Assembly (NCBI GenBank): GCA_015066005.1
Contig: SVPF01000003.1
Span: forward strand, 1-64,000
Reading direction: 5' to 3'
From: Oscillospiraceae bacterium
GTDB taxonomy: Bacteria > Bacillota > Clostridia > Oscillospirales > Acutalibacteraceae
DNA length: 64,000 bases
The translations under genes and the position numbers were made by a program. Of this stretch, positions 20,201 through 28,665 are shown one piece after another (the first letter of the stretch is position 1; each line of letters opens with the position of its first letter). The notes below the pieces were generated by a model. That model searched no databases. It had not been told where the DNA came from and was given only the letters and a program-made list of their open reading frames with translations.

Positions 20201-20891
20201 CCGCACAAGCGACGGTATTGCAAGAAGTGTTGAAGCCTTTGCCAATGAAGTAAAGGATAGTCAAATTATATTTATACCGGGCGGCTTCTCGGGTGGTGAC
20301 GAGCCAGACGGCAGCGGTAAATTTATTACTGCTTTCTTCCGTAATGCCGCAATTAAGGAAGAGGTTACTAACCTTCTTGATAAGCGTGACGGTCTTATGT
20401 GCGGTATTTGTAACGGCTTCCAAGCCCTTATAAAGCTTGGCCTTGTGCCCTACGGTAAAATTATTGATACCGATGAAAGCTGTCCTACGCTTACCTTTAA
20501 TACAATTGCACGCCACCAGTCACGCATTGTTCGCACACGTATTGCATCAAATAAGTCACCTTGGCTTAAAAATACCAACGTTGGCGATATTTACAATGTA
20601 CCGATTTCTCACGGTGAGGGTCGCTTCCTCGCAAGTGAAGAACTTATCAAAGAATTGGCTAAAAACGGTCAAATTGCTACACAATATGTTGATTTAAACG
20701 GCGATGCAACCTATGACATTCACTTCAATCCCAATGATTCTATGTACGCTATTGAAGGTATTACTTCTCCCGACGGTCGTGTATTCGGTAAAATGGGTCA
20801 CAGTGAACGTATTGGCTATGGGCTTTACAAAAACGTTCCCGGCGATTATGAAATTAAAATGTTTAAATCAGCAGTTGAATACTTTAAATAA
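17205..20891 (+). CDS. purL: phosphoribosylformylglycinamidine synthase, single long polypeptide
   Basis: 1228 aa; YWSDHCRHTTF, FKNETHNHPTEIEPFGGAATCIGG, C-terminal glutaminase region GLMCGICNGFQAL. Confidence 0.97.
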   Translation: MVYRVYVEKKKELANEAKGLLSNINGLLQIKTVTDVRVINRYDVENIEKDLFDYAVSTVFSEPQLDIATAEIDTKGATVFATEFLPGQYDQRADSAAQCIQIISQKERPTVKTAKIYCIYGEVSADDIAAIKKYVINPVEAREAALELPKTLKVDYDIPTTVETLEGFIYLDEQGLADFVKNYGLAMDTDDIAFCQNYFKSENRNPTITEIRMIDTYWSDHCRHTTFLTNIDKVIFEDELLQNTYNEYLAVRKNLGRTKPICLMDLATIAVRQLKKDGKLDKLDESEEINACTVKIDVEVEGKTEKWLLLFKNETHNHPTEIEPFGGAATCIGGAIRDPLSGRSYVYGAMRVTGAANPLKPVKETMAGKLPQRKIVTTAADGYSSYGNQIGLATGIVDEIYHEGYAAKRMEIGAVIAAAPEENVRRECPEAGDVVILLGGSTGRDGCGGATGSSKSHTLESLESCGAEVQKGNAPEERKLQRLFRNPIATKMIKRCNDFGAGGVSVAIGELADGLEIDLNAVPKKYEGLDGTELAISESQERMAVVIEKENVDAFLALAESENLQAVVVAEVKAEPRLRMNWNGKTIVDLSREFLNSNGAEKHITITPEKPQLMPKAVVGSFSEAYKAIADDLNICSKRGLSEQFDSTIGAGTVLMPFGGKHQLTPIQAMVQKISVEQKHTNDCSLMAWGYNPFIADQSPYHSAYLAVVESVAKLIATGAEFKDVYLTFQEYFERPGKDGKRWGKPLSALLGAFKAQMNLGIGSIGGKDSMSGTFEDLDVPPTLVSFAVTTDKVDNIISPEFKAAGSKVYLLCPIYDENELPYTPSLLSTFDRVTALMREGKVKAAYTPTIGGIAEAVMKMSFGNGFGFKFNGDLSKEAIFDYNYGSFLLETDEDIDGIFVGEVTNDGKLSYRDEEVNINELLGIYEDKLESVFKCNIENTGKNVENFSFEATSYPTPLVKTAKPKVLIPVFPGTNCEFDSAKVMRDAGAEAKIFVINNRTSDGIARSVEAFANEVKDSQIIFIPGGFSGGDEPDGSGKFITAFFRNAAIKEEVTNLLDKRDGLMCGICNGFQALIKLGLVPYGKIIDTDESCPTLTFNTIARHQSRIVRTRIASNKSPWLKNTNVGDIYNVPISHGEGRFLASEELIKELAKNGQIATQYVDLNGDATYDIHFNPNDSMYAIEGITSPDGRVFGKMGHSERIGYGLYKNVPGDYEIKMFKSAVEYFK

Positions 20892-20903
20892 GGTGGTATA
20901 AAA

Positions 20904-22580
20904 ATGGCATATTTAACTGATATTGAAATTGCGCAGCAGTGCAAAATGTTACCTATTACCGAAATTGCTGAAAAAGCAGGCATTGATGACAAATACCTCG
21001 AGCAATACGGTAAATATAAAGCAAAAATTGATTTATCACTTGCAAAAGAAACCGATAAAAAGGATGGTAAGCTCATTTTAGTTACCGCTATTACCCCAAC
21101 CCCTGCAGGTGAAGGTAAAACCACCACGACAATCGGCCTTGCAGACGGTATGTCAAAAATAGGCAAAAATGTTTGTGTCGCTTTAAGAGAGCCTTCATTA
21201 GGTCCTGTTTTCGGTGTTAAAGGCGGTGCCGCAGGCGGCGGTTATGCTCAGGTGGTACCTATGGAGGACATTAACCTTCACTTTACGGGTGACTTTCACG
21301 CTATTGGCGCTGCAAATAACCTTTTGGCCGCAATGCTTGACAACCATATTCAGCAAGGCAATGCTTTAGGTATTGATGTTAAAAAAATCACCTGGAAGCG
21401 CTGTGTTGATATGAACGACCGTCAGCTTCGCAATGTTATTGACGGTTTGGGCGGCAAGGTTAACGGTGTTCCCCGTGAAGATGGCTTTGATATTACCGTT
21501 GCAAGTGAAATTATGGCTATTTTATGTCTTGCTAAAGATATAACCGACCTTAAAGAACGCCTTTCAAAAATTATTGTTGGCTACACTTATGATGATAAGC
21601 CCGTTACCTGCGCTGATATTAAGGCACAAGGTGCTATGACTGCGCTTTTAAAGGATGCAATTAAACCAAACCTTGTTCAGACACTTGAAGGCACACCTGC
21701 ATTAGTGCACGGCGGTCCATTTGCAAATATTGCACACGGCTGTAACAGTGTAACCGCAACTAAAATGGCTATGAAGCTTGCCGATTATGCTGTAACCGAG
21801 GCAGGCTTCGGCGCTGATTTGGGTGCAGAAAAATTCTTAGACATTAAATGCCGTATGGCAGGGCTTACTCCTTCTGCCGTTGTTGTTGTAGCAACCGTAA
21901 GAGCGCTTAAAATGCACGGTGGGCTTCCTAAGACTGCTTTGGCAAATGAAGACCTTACTGCACTTGAAAAAGGCATACCGAACCTTTTAAGACACGTTTC
22001 AAACATTAAAAATGTATATAAGCTTCCCTGCGTGGTTGCAGTTAACCGCTTCCCGACTGACACCGATAACGAAATTGACTTTATTATTGAAAAGTGTAAA
22101 GCACTTGGCGTTAATGTTGTACTTTCAACAGTATGGGCTGATGGCGGCAACGGCGGTATTGAGCTTGCAAAAGAGGTTGTACGTCTTTGTGAAGAAGAAA
22201 AGGGTGATTTTACCTTCTCGTACGAGCTCGACACAACAATTGAGGAAAAAATTAAAGCTGTAACACAAAAGATTTACGGCGGTAACGGTGTAATTATTAC
22301 ACCCGCCGCTAAAAAGCAAATTGATATGCTGACAGGTCTTGGCTTTGATAAATTTCCCATTTGTGTCGCTAAAACACAATACAGCTTCTCAGATGACCCG
22401 ACAAAGCTCGGAGCCCCCGAAAACTTCGACATTACAATTAAAAATGTAAAGGTTTCCGCAGGCGCAGGCTTTATAGTAGTGCTTACAGGCGATATTATGA
22501 CAATGCCGGGTCTTCCCAAGGTTCCTGCTGCTGAAAAAATTGATGTAGATGAAAACGGTGTAATTACCGGTTTATTCTAA
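20904..22580 (+). CDS. fhs: formate--tetrahydrofolate ligase
   Basis: [47 protein letters not shown]. Confidence 0.98.
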   Translation: MAYLTDIEIAQQCKMLPITEIAEKAGIDDKYLEQYGKYKAKIDLSLAKETDKKDGKLILVTAITPTPAGEGKTTTTIGLADGMSKIGKNVCVALREPSLGPVFGVKGGAAGGGYAQVVPMEDINLHFTGDFHAIGAANNLLAAMLDNHIQQGNALGIDVKKITWKRCVDMNDRQLRNVIDGLGGKVNGVPREDGFDITVASEIMAILCLAKDITDLKERLSKIIVGYTYDDKPVTCADIKAQGAMTALLKDAIKPNLVQTLEGTPALVHGGPFANIAHGCNSVTATKMAMKLADYAVTEAGFGADLGAEKFLDIKCRMAGLTPSAVVVVATVRALKMHGGLPKTALANEDLTALEKGIPNLLRHVSNIKNVYKLPCVVAVNRFPTDTDNEIDFIIEKCKALGVNVVLSTVWADGGNGGIELAKEVVRLCEEEKGDFTFSYELDTTIEEKIKAVTQKIYGGNGVIITPAAKKQIDMLTGLGFDKFPICVAKTQYSFSDDPTKLGAPENFDITIKNVKVSAGAGFIVVLTGDIMTMPGLPKVPAAEKIDVDENGVITGLF

Positions 22581-22585
22581 GTAAA

Positions 22586-22616
22586 AAAGCTTCCTAAGAT
22601 GGTCTTAGGAAGCTTT
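22586..22616 (+). terminator. intrinsic terminator of the purine operon
   Basis: AAAGCTTCCTAAGA...TCTTAGGAAGCTTT then AATTTTT. Confidence 0.85.
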
Positions 22617-22632
22617 AATTTTTAAAAAGAAG

Positions 22633-22659
22633 AAACGCCGCTGAAATTCAGCGGCGTTT
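22633..22659 (-). terminator. intrinsic terminator of rpsT
   Basis: AAACGCCGCTGAA-A-TTCAGCGGCGTTT with minus-strand T-rich tail. Confidence 0.85.
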
Positions 22660-22669
22660 AGTAATTAAA

Positions 22670-22933
22670 TTAAGCGTTTGCTTTGTTCATTTTAGAAACT
22701 AAAGCAGACTTCTTTCTTGCTGCATTGTTCTTATGGATAATACCCTTATTAGCAGCTTGGTCAATCTTCTTAACAGCAGCTGTTACAACAACAGCCATAT
22801 CATCAGACTTAGCATCAATAGCAGCGTCAGCCTTCTTAACAGCAGTTTTTAATGCAGAACGATAAGCCTTATTATGTTCATAATTAGCTTTGCTTACAAG
22901 TACACGTTTTTTTGCAGATTTAATGTTGGGCAT
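22670..22933 (-). CDS. rpsT: 30S ribosomal protein S20
   Basis: MPNIKSAKKRVLVSKANYEHNKAYRSALKTAVKKA. Confidence 0.97.
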   Translation of the reverse strand: MPNIKSAKKRVLVSKANYEHNKAYRSALKTAVKKADAAIDAKSDDMAVVVTAAVKKIDQAANKGIIHKNNAARKKSALVSKMNKANA

Positions 22934-23019
22934 CATGACACCTCCTATCATTTACTCACGTACAAGTTATAATAACATAATTCTTTCAAAAAATCAACAC
23001 TTTTTTAAAAAAAGTTTCA

Positions 23020-24876
23020 TTATTTTTGCTTATTTTTTGGTATTTGATATGTAGGAACAATCTTTTTAACAAGCTTTAACATATCAGCTTCCTCGTTATA
23101 CATAACCTTACTCATTACATCTAAGGTAGCAAACAGCTCATCCTCATCAAAATCAATAGGATGACCGATATGAATCAGCTCATTTTCAGTATCCTGAAGC
23201 CCTTCCTCGCTCATTAAAAGCTCCTCATAAAGCTTCTCACCCGGTCGAAGTCCGGTAAATTCAATTTGAATATCCTTATAAGGTGTAAAGCCTGAAAGAC
23301 GAATAAGGTTTTCGGCAAGCTCTAAAATTTTAACCGGCTCGCCCATATCAAGTACAAATATTTCACCGCCGTGTGCTGTAGCACCTGCCTGCAAAACAAG
23401 GCTGACTGCCTCGGGCACGGTCATAAAATAACGAATAATATTAGGGTGAGTAACAGTAAGCGGACCGCCATGCTCAAGCTGCTTTTTGAAAAGCGGAATA
23501 ACACTGCCGTTACTACCCAAAACATTACCAAAACGCACAGCTACGAATTCAGTATTAGAACGGTTGTTATAGGCCTGAACAATCATTTCACAAATACGCT
23601 TGCTGGCACCCATAATATTTGTAGGATTAACAGCCTTATCGGTTGAAATTAAAACAAACTTTTCAGCCCCATACTTGTGAGCACACTGTACTGTCTTATA
23701 AGTTCCGAAAACATTATTTTTAATGGATTCGTTAGGACTGTCCTCCATTAGAGGAACATGTTTGTGCGCCGCGGCGTGATAAATAATTTGGGGTTTATAG
23801 GTACGGAACAAATAGTCCATTCGCCTACTGTCACGAACCGAACCGATAAGAGTTATTAAATTAAGCTTAGGGAAATTATATTTAAGCTCGTTTTGAATTT
23901 CATAAGCATTATTTTCATAAACATCAAAAATAATGAGCTGCTTCGGATTTTGAGAAGCAATTTGACGGCATAATTCACTACCGATTGTACCACCGCCGCC
24001 TGTTACCAAAACAACCTTATCCTTAATATAGGCCGCAACCTTTTCAACGTTAATTTTAACGGGTGGTCTGCCAAGCAGATCCTCGATTTCAACCTTACGG
24101 ATTTGCTGATGATATTCTCGCATATCCTGTAAAGCATATAACGGCGGCAAAAGCTTTAAATCACATTTAGTTTCCTGACAAATGTTAAGATATTCCACAC
24201 GCTTATCATTCGGACAGCTGGGAATTGCAAATATAATTGTATCGATTTTATATTTTTCCGCAGCGGAAATAATTTTATCACGGCCGCCAACAATTAAAAC
24301 ATCCAAAATATAATGGTTGTGTTTTGAAGAATCATCATCAATTGCGCAACGAACCTTAACATTCTTATAACGTGAAAGCTCTTTAATAATTGACTGTCCT
24401 GCACTACCTGCTCCGATAATCATAACATTGCCGGTTATGGTTGTTTTTTCATCATTATCATGCTTTGAAAAATGAATTTTTACCAAATTGCGCTGAATAA
24501 TTAACAACGCTGTCATGATGCAATAAGTAAAAATTGGAAGTGAAAGACCTAAAAATGATTTGCTATAAATAGCTACATTAACTACAATAGCTACAAGCAT
24601 TGCAGCTAAAGAGGCCATACTAAGCTTTATAAATTGATAAAAGCTTGAGAACGCCCACAGAACATTGTATACCCTTAAAACATACATAAAAAATACAAGT
24701 AAGCAAGGCAATGATACAGCAAAAAACAAATTAGGCGTCCAAGCAATTGGCCAAGTTAAACCCAGTTCACGATCAAGTAATAGAATTGAAACGAGTGCTG
24801 AAATTAGTGCGGCCGAAAAATCATAAACAATATACGTCAATAGGTTTATATACTTCTTCATAAATACAACCTTCAA
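23020..24876 (-). CDS. membrane-anchored nucleotide-sugar epimerase/dehydratase (CapD/WbpM-like)
   Basis: N-terminal TMs; VVLVTGGGGTIGSELCRQI; STDKAVNPTNIMGASKRICE. Confidence 0.9.
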   Translation of the reverse strand: MKVVFMKKYINLLTYIVYDFSAALISALVSILLLDRELGLTWPIAWTPNLFFAVSLPCLLVFFMYVLRVYNVLWAFSSFYQFIKLSMASLAAMLVAIVVNVAIYSKSFLGLSLPIFTYCIMTALLIIQRNLVKIHFSKHDNDEKTTITGNVMIIGAGSAGQSIIKELSRYKNVKVRCAIDDDSSKHNHYILDVLIVGGRDKIISAAEKYKIDTIIFAIPSCPNDKRVEYLNICQETKCDLKLLPPLYALQDMREYHQQIRKVEIEDLLGRPPVKINVEKVAAYIKDKVVLVTGGGGTIGSELCRQIASQNPKQLIIFDVYENNAYEIQNELKYNFPKLNLITLIGSVRDSRRMDYLFRTYKPQIIYHAAAHKHVPLMEDSPNESIKNNVFGTYKTVQCAHKYGAEKFVLISTDKAVNPTNIMGASKRICEMIVQAYNNRSNTEFVAVRFGNVLGSNGSVIPLFKKQLEHGGPLTVTHPNIIRYFMTVPEAVSLVLQAGATAHGGEIFVLDMGEPVKILELAENLIRLSGFTPYKDIQIEFTGLRPGEKLYEELLMSEEGLQDTENELIHIGHPIDFDEDELFATLDVMSKVMYNEEADMLKLVKKIVPTYQIPKNKQK

Positions 24877-24894
24877 AATTTATTTTGCAAGGAA

Positions 24895-25884
24895 TTATAA
24901 TAAATTGATACCTTTAGCCTTACATTTTTGAATTTCCTTCTCGGGCCAAATTGATACCTGAACTTCGCCGATGTGGGCTTTTTCAAGCAAGAACATACAA
25001 AGCCTTGACTGACCTATACCACCGCCGACAGTAAGCGGCAAGGCGCCGTTTAAAAGCATTTGGTGGAATTCATAGTTAAGGCGTTCCTCTTTTCCTTCGG
25101 CCTTAAGCTGTGACAGTAAGGAGTTACGGTCAACGCGAATACCCATTGAGGAGATTTCAAACGGAATATCCAAAACCTTGTTATGTAAAATTATATCGCC
25201 GTTTAAAGACCAATCATCATAATCGGGTGCTCGGCCATCGTGCTTTTCACCCGATTTTAAACGACAGCCAATTTGCATAATGAAAACTGCGCCATATTCC
25301 TTTGCGGCTTCATATTCCCTTTGCTTACCTGTTAAGTTGGGGTACTTATCCTCAAGCTCCTGTGTAGTTACAAAGGCAATTTGTTTGGGAAGCTCGGGGT
25401 TTAAAACGGGATATTTAGCCTTAACAGCCTGGAGCGTGCGAAGAAGCGCGCCGTAAATACTGCGAACAGTCGCTTTCAAATATTCAATATTTCTGTCCTC
25501 AGCGGTGATTATTTTTTCCCAATCCCACTGGTCAACATAAATTGAATGAATAGCATCACATTCTTCATCGCGGCGAATGGCATTCATATCGGTATAAAGA
25601 CCGGTATGAAGCGGGAAACCGTATTTTAAAAGCGCCATACGCTTCCATTTCGCAAGGCTGTGTACAACCTCAGCAATCTCCCCTGTTTCTAAAATATCAA
25701 AGGAAACAGGACGTTCAACACCGTTTAAATCATCGTTAAGACCACTTGCGTGTTTAACAAAAAGCGGCGCAGATACACGAGATAAATCCAAGGAATCACA
25801 AAGCTCACGTGTAAAAGTGTCTTTAATAAGCGCTATTGCATTTTGAGTATCAAACTCATTAAGTTTTGAAGTATATTTAAGCAT
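24895..25884 (-). CDS. asnA: aspartate--ammonia ligase AsnA
   Basis: LNGVERPVSFDI, IYVDQWDWEK, LTVGGGIGQSRLCMFLL. Confidence 0.97.
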   Translation of the reverse strand: MLKYTSKLNEFDTQNAIALIKDTFTRELCDSLDLSRVSAPLFVKHASGLNDDLNGVERPVSFDILETGEIAEVVHSLAKWKRMALLKYGFPLHTGLYTDMNAIRRDEECDAIHSIYVDQWDWEKIITAEDRNIEYLKATVRSIYGALLRTLQAVKAKYPVLNPELPKQIAFVTTQELEDKYPNLTGKQREYEAAKEYGAVFIMQIGCRLKSGEKHDGRAPDYDDWSLNGDIILHNKVLDIPFEISSMGIRVDRNSLLSQLKAEGKEERLNYEFHQMLLNGALPLTVGGGIGQSRLCMFLLEKAHIGEVQVSIWPEKEIQKCKAKGINLL

Positions 25885-25895
25885 AAAAACAACCT

Positions 25896-27272
25896 TTAAT
25901 AAATATTTCCAACAGTTCTGGGGTAAAGAATTACATCACGAATATTTTGAACACCTGTAATGTACATAATAATGCGTTCAAGGCCAAGACCAAAGCCGCT
26001 GTGTGGCACTGAACCAAAGCGGCGAAGAGCAATATAATGCTCGTAATCGTCCATATTCATACCGCGTTTTTGCATAGCATCAAGCAATTTATCTAAATCT
26101 GCTTCACGTTCGCTACAGCCGATAATTTCACCAACACCGGGCACTAAAAGGTCGGTAGCGGCAACGGTCTTACCGTCGGCATTTTGCTTCATATAGAAAG
26201 ACTTAATTTCCTTTGGATAGTTTGTAAGGAAAACAGGACGCTTGCAAATTTCCTCGGAAATATATCTTTCATGCTCGGTTTGTAAATCACAGCCCCATTC
26301 AACAGGATATTGGAATTCCTTATCAGCCTTTTTAAGAATTTCGATAGCTTCGGTATAGGTCATAACAGCAAAGTCATTGCTTACAACCGAGTTAAGCTTA
26401 TCAATAAGACCCTTTTCAAAATGTGCATCAAAGAACTTAAGCTCATTCGGGCACTTTTCTAAAACAGCGTTAATGATATATTTAATCATTTCTTCTGCAA
26501 TTTCAATAATGTCAGGAAGCTCTGCAAAAGCAACCTCGGGCTCAACGTGCCAGAATTCAGCAACGTGACGTTGGGTATTACTCTTTTCAGCACGGAAGGA
26601 CGGTCCGAAGGTATATATCTTACCCAAAGCCATTGCGGCAACCTCGCCTTCAAGCTGACCCGAAACGCTAAGCGCAGCACGACGACCGAAGAAATCGTCA
26701 GCGTTATATTCTTCCTCGCTCTTATAATCGTTTGAATAACCGATAGTGGTTACCTTAAACATTTCACCTGCACCCTCACAGTCGGAAGCTGTGATTAAAG
26801 GTGTGTGAATATAGGTGAAGCGGCGTGCTTGGAAAAATTCGTGTACAGCGGCTGATACAACACTTCTAACACGAAGCACTGCATTAAAGGTGTTGGTTCT
26901 AACACGTAAATGAGGCATTGTGCGAAGATATTCTAAAGTGTGGCGCTTTTTCTGAAGCGGATAATCTGCAGGACATTCGCCCAAAACGGTAATTTCCTTA
27001 GCATTAATTTCAACCGAATCAACCGCAACAGCAGATTTTACAACAGTACCAATAACCTTTAAAGAGGTACCAAGCTTCATAAAATCAGCGATATCAGTCA
27101 TAACTGCCTTATCAATAACAATTTGCAAATGCTTTAAGGTAGTACCGTCGTTAAGCTCAATAAACGCCATATTTTTAGAATCGCGTGAGGTACGTACCCA
27201 ACCGCAAACGGTTACATCAGTATTTAAAAATTCCTGCTTTTCAAAAATATCAAAAATGTCGATGTGTTTCAA
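25896..27272 (-). CDS. asnS: asparagine--tRNA ligase
   Basis: RTSRDSKNMAFIELNDG; HTPLITASDCEGAGEMF; GFGLGLERIIMYITG; TTG start (ILKHIDIF) 8 nt after GGAG. Confidence 0.95.
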   Translation of the reverse strand: MKHIDIFDIFEKQEFLNTDVTVCGWVRTSRDSKNMAFIELNDGTTLKHLQIVIDKAVMTDIADFMKLGTSLKVIGTVVKSAVAVDSVEINAKEITVLGECPADYPLQKKRHTLEYLRTMPHLRVRTNTFNAVLRVRSVVSAAVHEFFQARRFTYIHTPLITASDCEGAGEMFKVTTIGYSNDYKSEEEYNADDFFGRRAALSVSGQLEGEVAAMALGKIYTFGPSFRAEKSNTQRHVAEFWHVEPEVAFAELPDIIEIAEEMIKYIINAVLEKCPNELKFFDAHFEKGLIDKLNSVVSNDFAVMTYTEAIEILKKADKEFQYPVEWGCDLQTEHERYISEEICKRPVFLTNYPKEIKSFYMKQNADGKTVAATDLLVPGVGEIIGCSEREADLDKLLDAMQKRGMNMDDYEHYIALRRFGSVPHSGFGLGLERIIMYITGVQNIRDVILYPRTVGNIY

Positions 27273-27297
27273 AATAATCAACTCCAAAATAAAAATA

Positions 27298-27548
27298 GCG
27301 CCCATTCATCCATATAGGACGAATAGACGCAGTATCCGTGGTGCCACCTAAATTACCTTTTTATCATTAAAAAAGGTCACTCGAAAGATTTAACGCATCT
27401 TAAACGGCGCCCCTACTAAGTTAAATACTTTTCAGTTTGCTGCTCCGAAGTGTTCTTCACTTTTTCTATTTACCGCATTTCCACCCTCGGCGGCTCTCTA
27501 AAAAAGTCAAAAAAGTTACTTTTCTTCATCAAAGCATTTATTATATAC
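27298..27548 (-). ncRNA. T-box leader (asnS-asnA), candidate AAC specifier
   Basis: Minus-strand T-box AGGTGGCACCACGGA (27335-27349); terminator GCGTCTATTCGTCC-TATAT-GGATGAATGGGCGC + TATTTTTATTTT; stem I AGAGAGCCGCCGAGGGTGG; GAACACTTCGGAG with AAC at 27452-27454. Confidence 0.92.
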
Positions 27549-27554
27549 AATGTA

Positions 27555-27582
27555 ATTATATCACTATTTTATTAAAAGTCAA
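27555..27582 (-). promoter_or_regulatory. sigma-A type promoter of the T-box leader
   Basis: Minus strand TTGACT-N16-TATAAT. Confidence 0.75.
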
Positions 27583-27600
27583 CACTTTCAACAATTTTCC

Positions 27601-28041
27601 TTATTTATCACTTACAAGTTCATTGTATTTTTCTTGTGTGATTTTATACTTACCATCAGCTTCATATACCTTAAATGGCTCATCATCAGAAATTTTCACA
27701 CCTATATCGCCATTAGGCATAAGATACAATGCAAAAGTTTTATCATTAACTGTAACATTAAAAAGCTTATTTGTTGGAAAAGACATTAGTTCGTGTAATT
27801 TGTCACTTGGATAATCACTTTTATAACGGTATTTTGCAAATGCCTCATATTCAGCTTTATCGAGTAAAATTTCAGGTATGGGACCGTCATCATTTATTAT
27901 GCAGGAATCAATACTTTCAAACGAAATCGCACCCATATCGAAAAGCAAAGAGCCTTCTTTAAAATCGGTATTTGCAGAAGCACAAGAACATAAAGCCAAT
28001 AATATAAAACAACAAATTATAATTGATAATGTTTTCTTCAT
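27601..28041 (-). CDS. putative lipoprotein
   Basis: MKKTLSIIICCFILLALCSCAS signal peptide with lipobox. Confidence 0.65.
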   Translation of the reverse strand: MKKTLSIIICCFILLALCSCASANTDFKEGSLLFDMGAISFESIDSCIINDDGPIPEILLDKAEYEAFAKYRYKSDYPSDKLHELMSFPTNKLFNVTVNDKTFALYLMPNGDIGVKISDDEPFKVYEADGKYKITQEKYNELVSDK

Positions 28042-28069
28042 AATGAACACCCTTTTGTTTATTAATAGA

Positions 28070-28654
28070 TTAATCAACTAATCCCTCAATAATTTTCCTA
28101 ATCTTTTCCGCACCCTCAAAGTTATTAACGGTGAAAGGAATAATTTCGGTATCCTCTGCAAAATCGCCAAGCTCTTCCTTAATAAGCGCTAAACGGCTTT
28201 GGGTTTCGGTTTTGTTAAGCTTATCGGCCTTTGTTAAAATTACGGTAAATGGAAGACCGATTTGTGATAAAAAGTCGAGCATCCATAAATCAAAATCGGT
28301 CGCGGGATGGCGCATATCAATAAGCGAAAATACCATTTTTATATTGCGGTTAGACTTGAAATACCCCTCCATAAGCTCGCTCCAACGAAGCTTTTCGGCA
28401 TCGTTAACCTTAGCATAGCCGTAACCTGGTAGGTCTACAAGGCGGATATTGTCCACCTTGTAGAAATTGATTGTAATTGTTTTACCGGGTTTAGAGCTTA
28501 CACGCGCAATTGCTTTACGGCCTAAAACCTTGTTAATAAGCGAAGACTTACCAACGTTACTGCGACCACAAAAGCAAAATTCCGGCAAGGTGGACTGTTC
28601 TAACTGTTCAAAACGGCCAAAGGCCTTTTCAAACTGAGCATTGTTATAATTCAT
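28070..28654 (-). CDS. engB: ribosome biogenesis GTPase YihA/YsxC/EngB
   Basis: FCGRSNVGKSSLINKVLGRK, LVDLPGYGYAKV; next to lon. Confidence 0.97.
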   Translation of the reverse strand: MNYNNAQFEKAFGRFEQLEQSTLPEFCFCGRSNVGKSSLINKVLGRKAIARVSSKPGKTITINFYKVDNIRLVDLPGYGYAKVNDAEKLRWSELMEGYFKSNRNIKMVFSLIDMRHPATDFDLWMLDFLSQIGLPFTVILTKADKLNKTETQSRLALIKEELGDFAEDTEIIPFTVNNFEGAEKIRKIIEGLVD

Positions 28655-28665
28655 ATTTTTCTCCG

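Noticed and set aside
19971-20516. 181-aa minus-strand ORF inside purL
   Set aside because: Antisense to conserved purL with no recognisable domain or ribosome-binding context.
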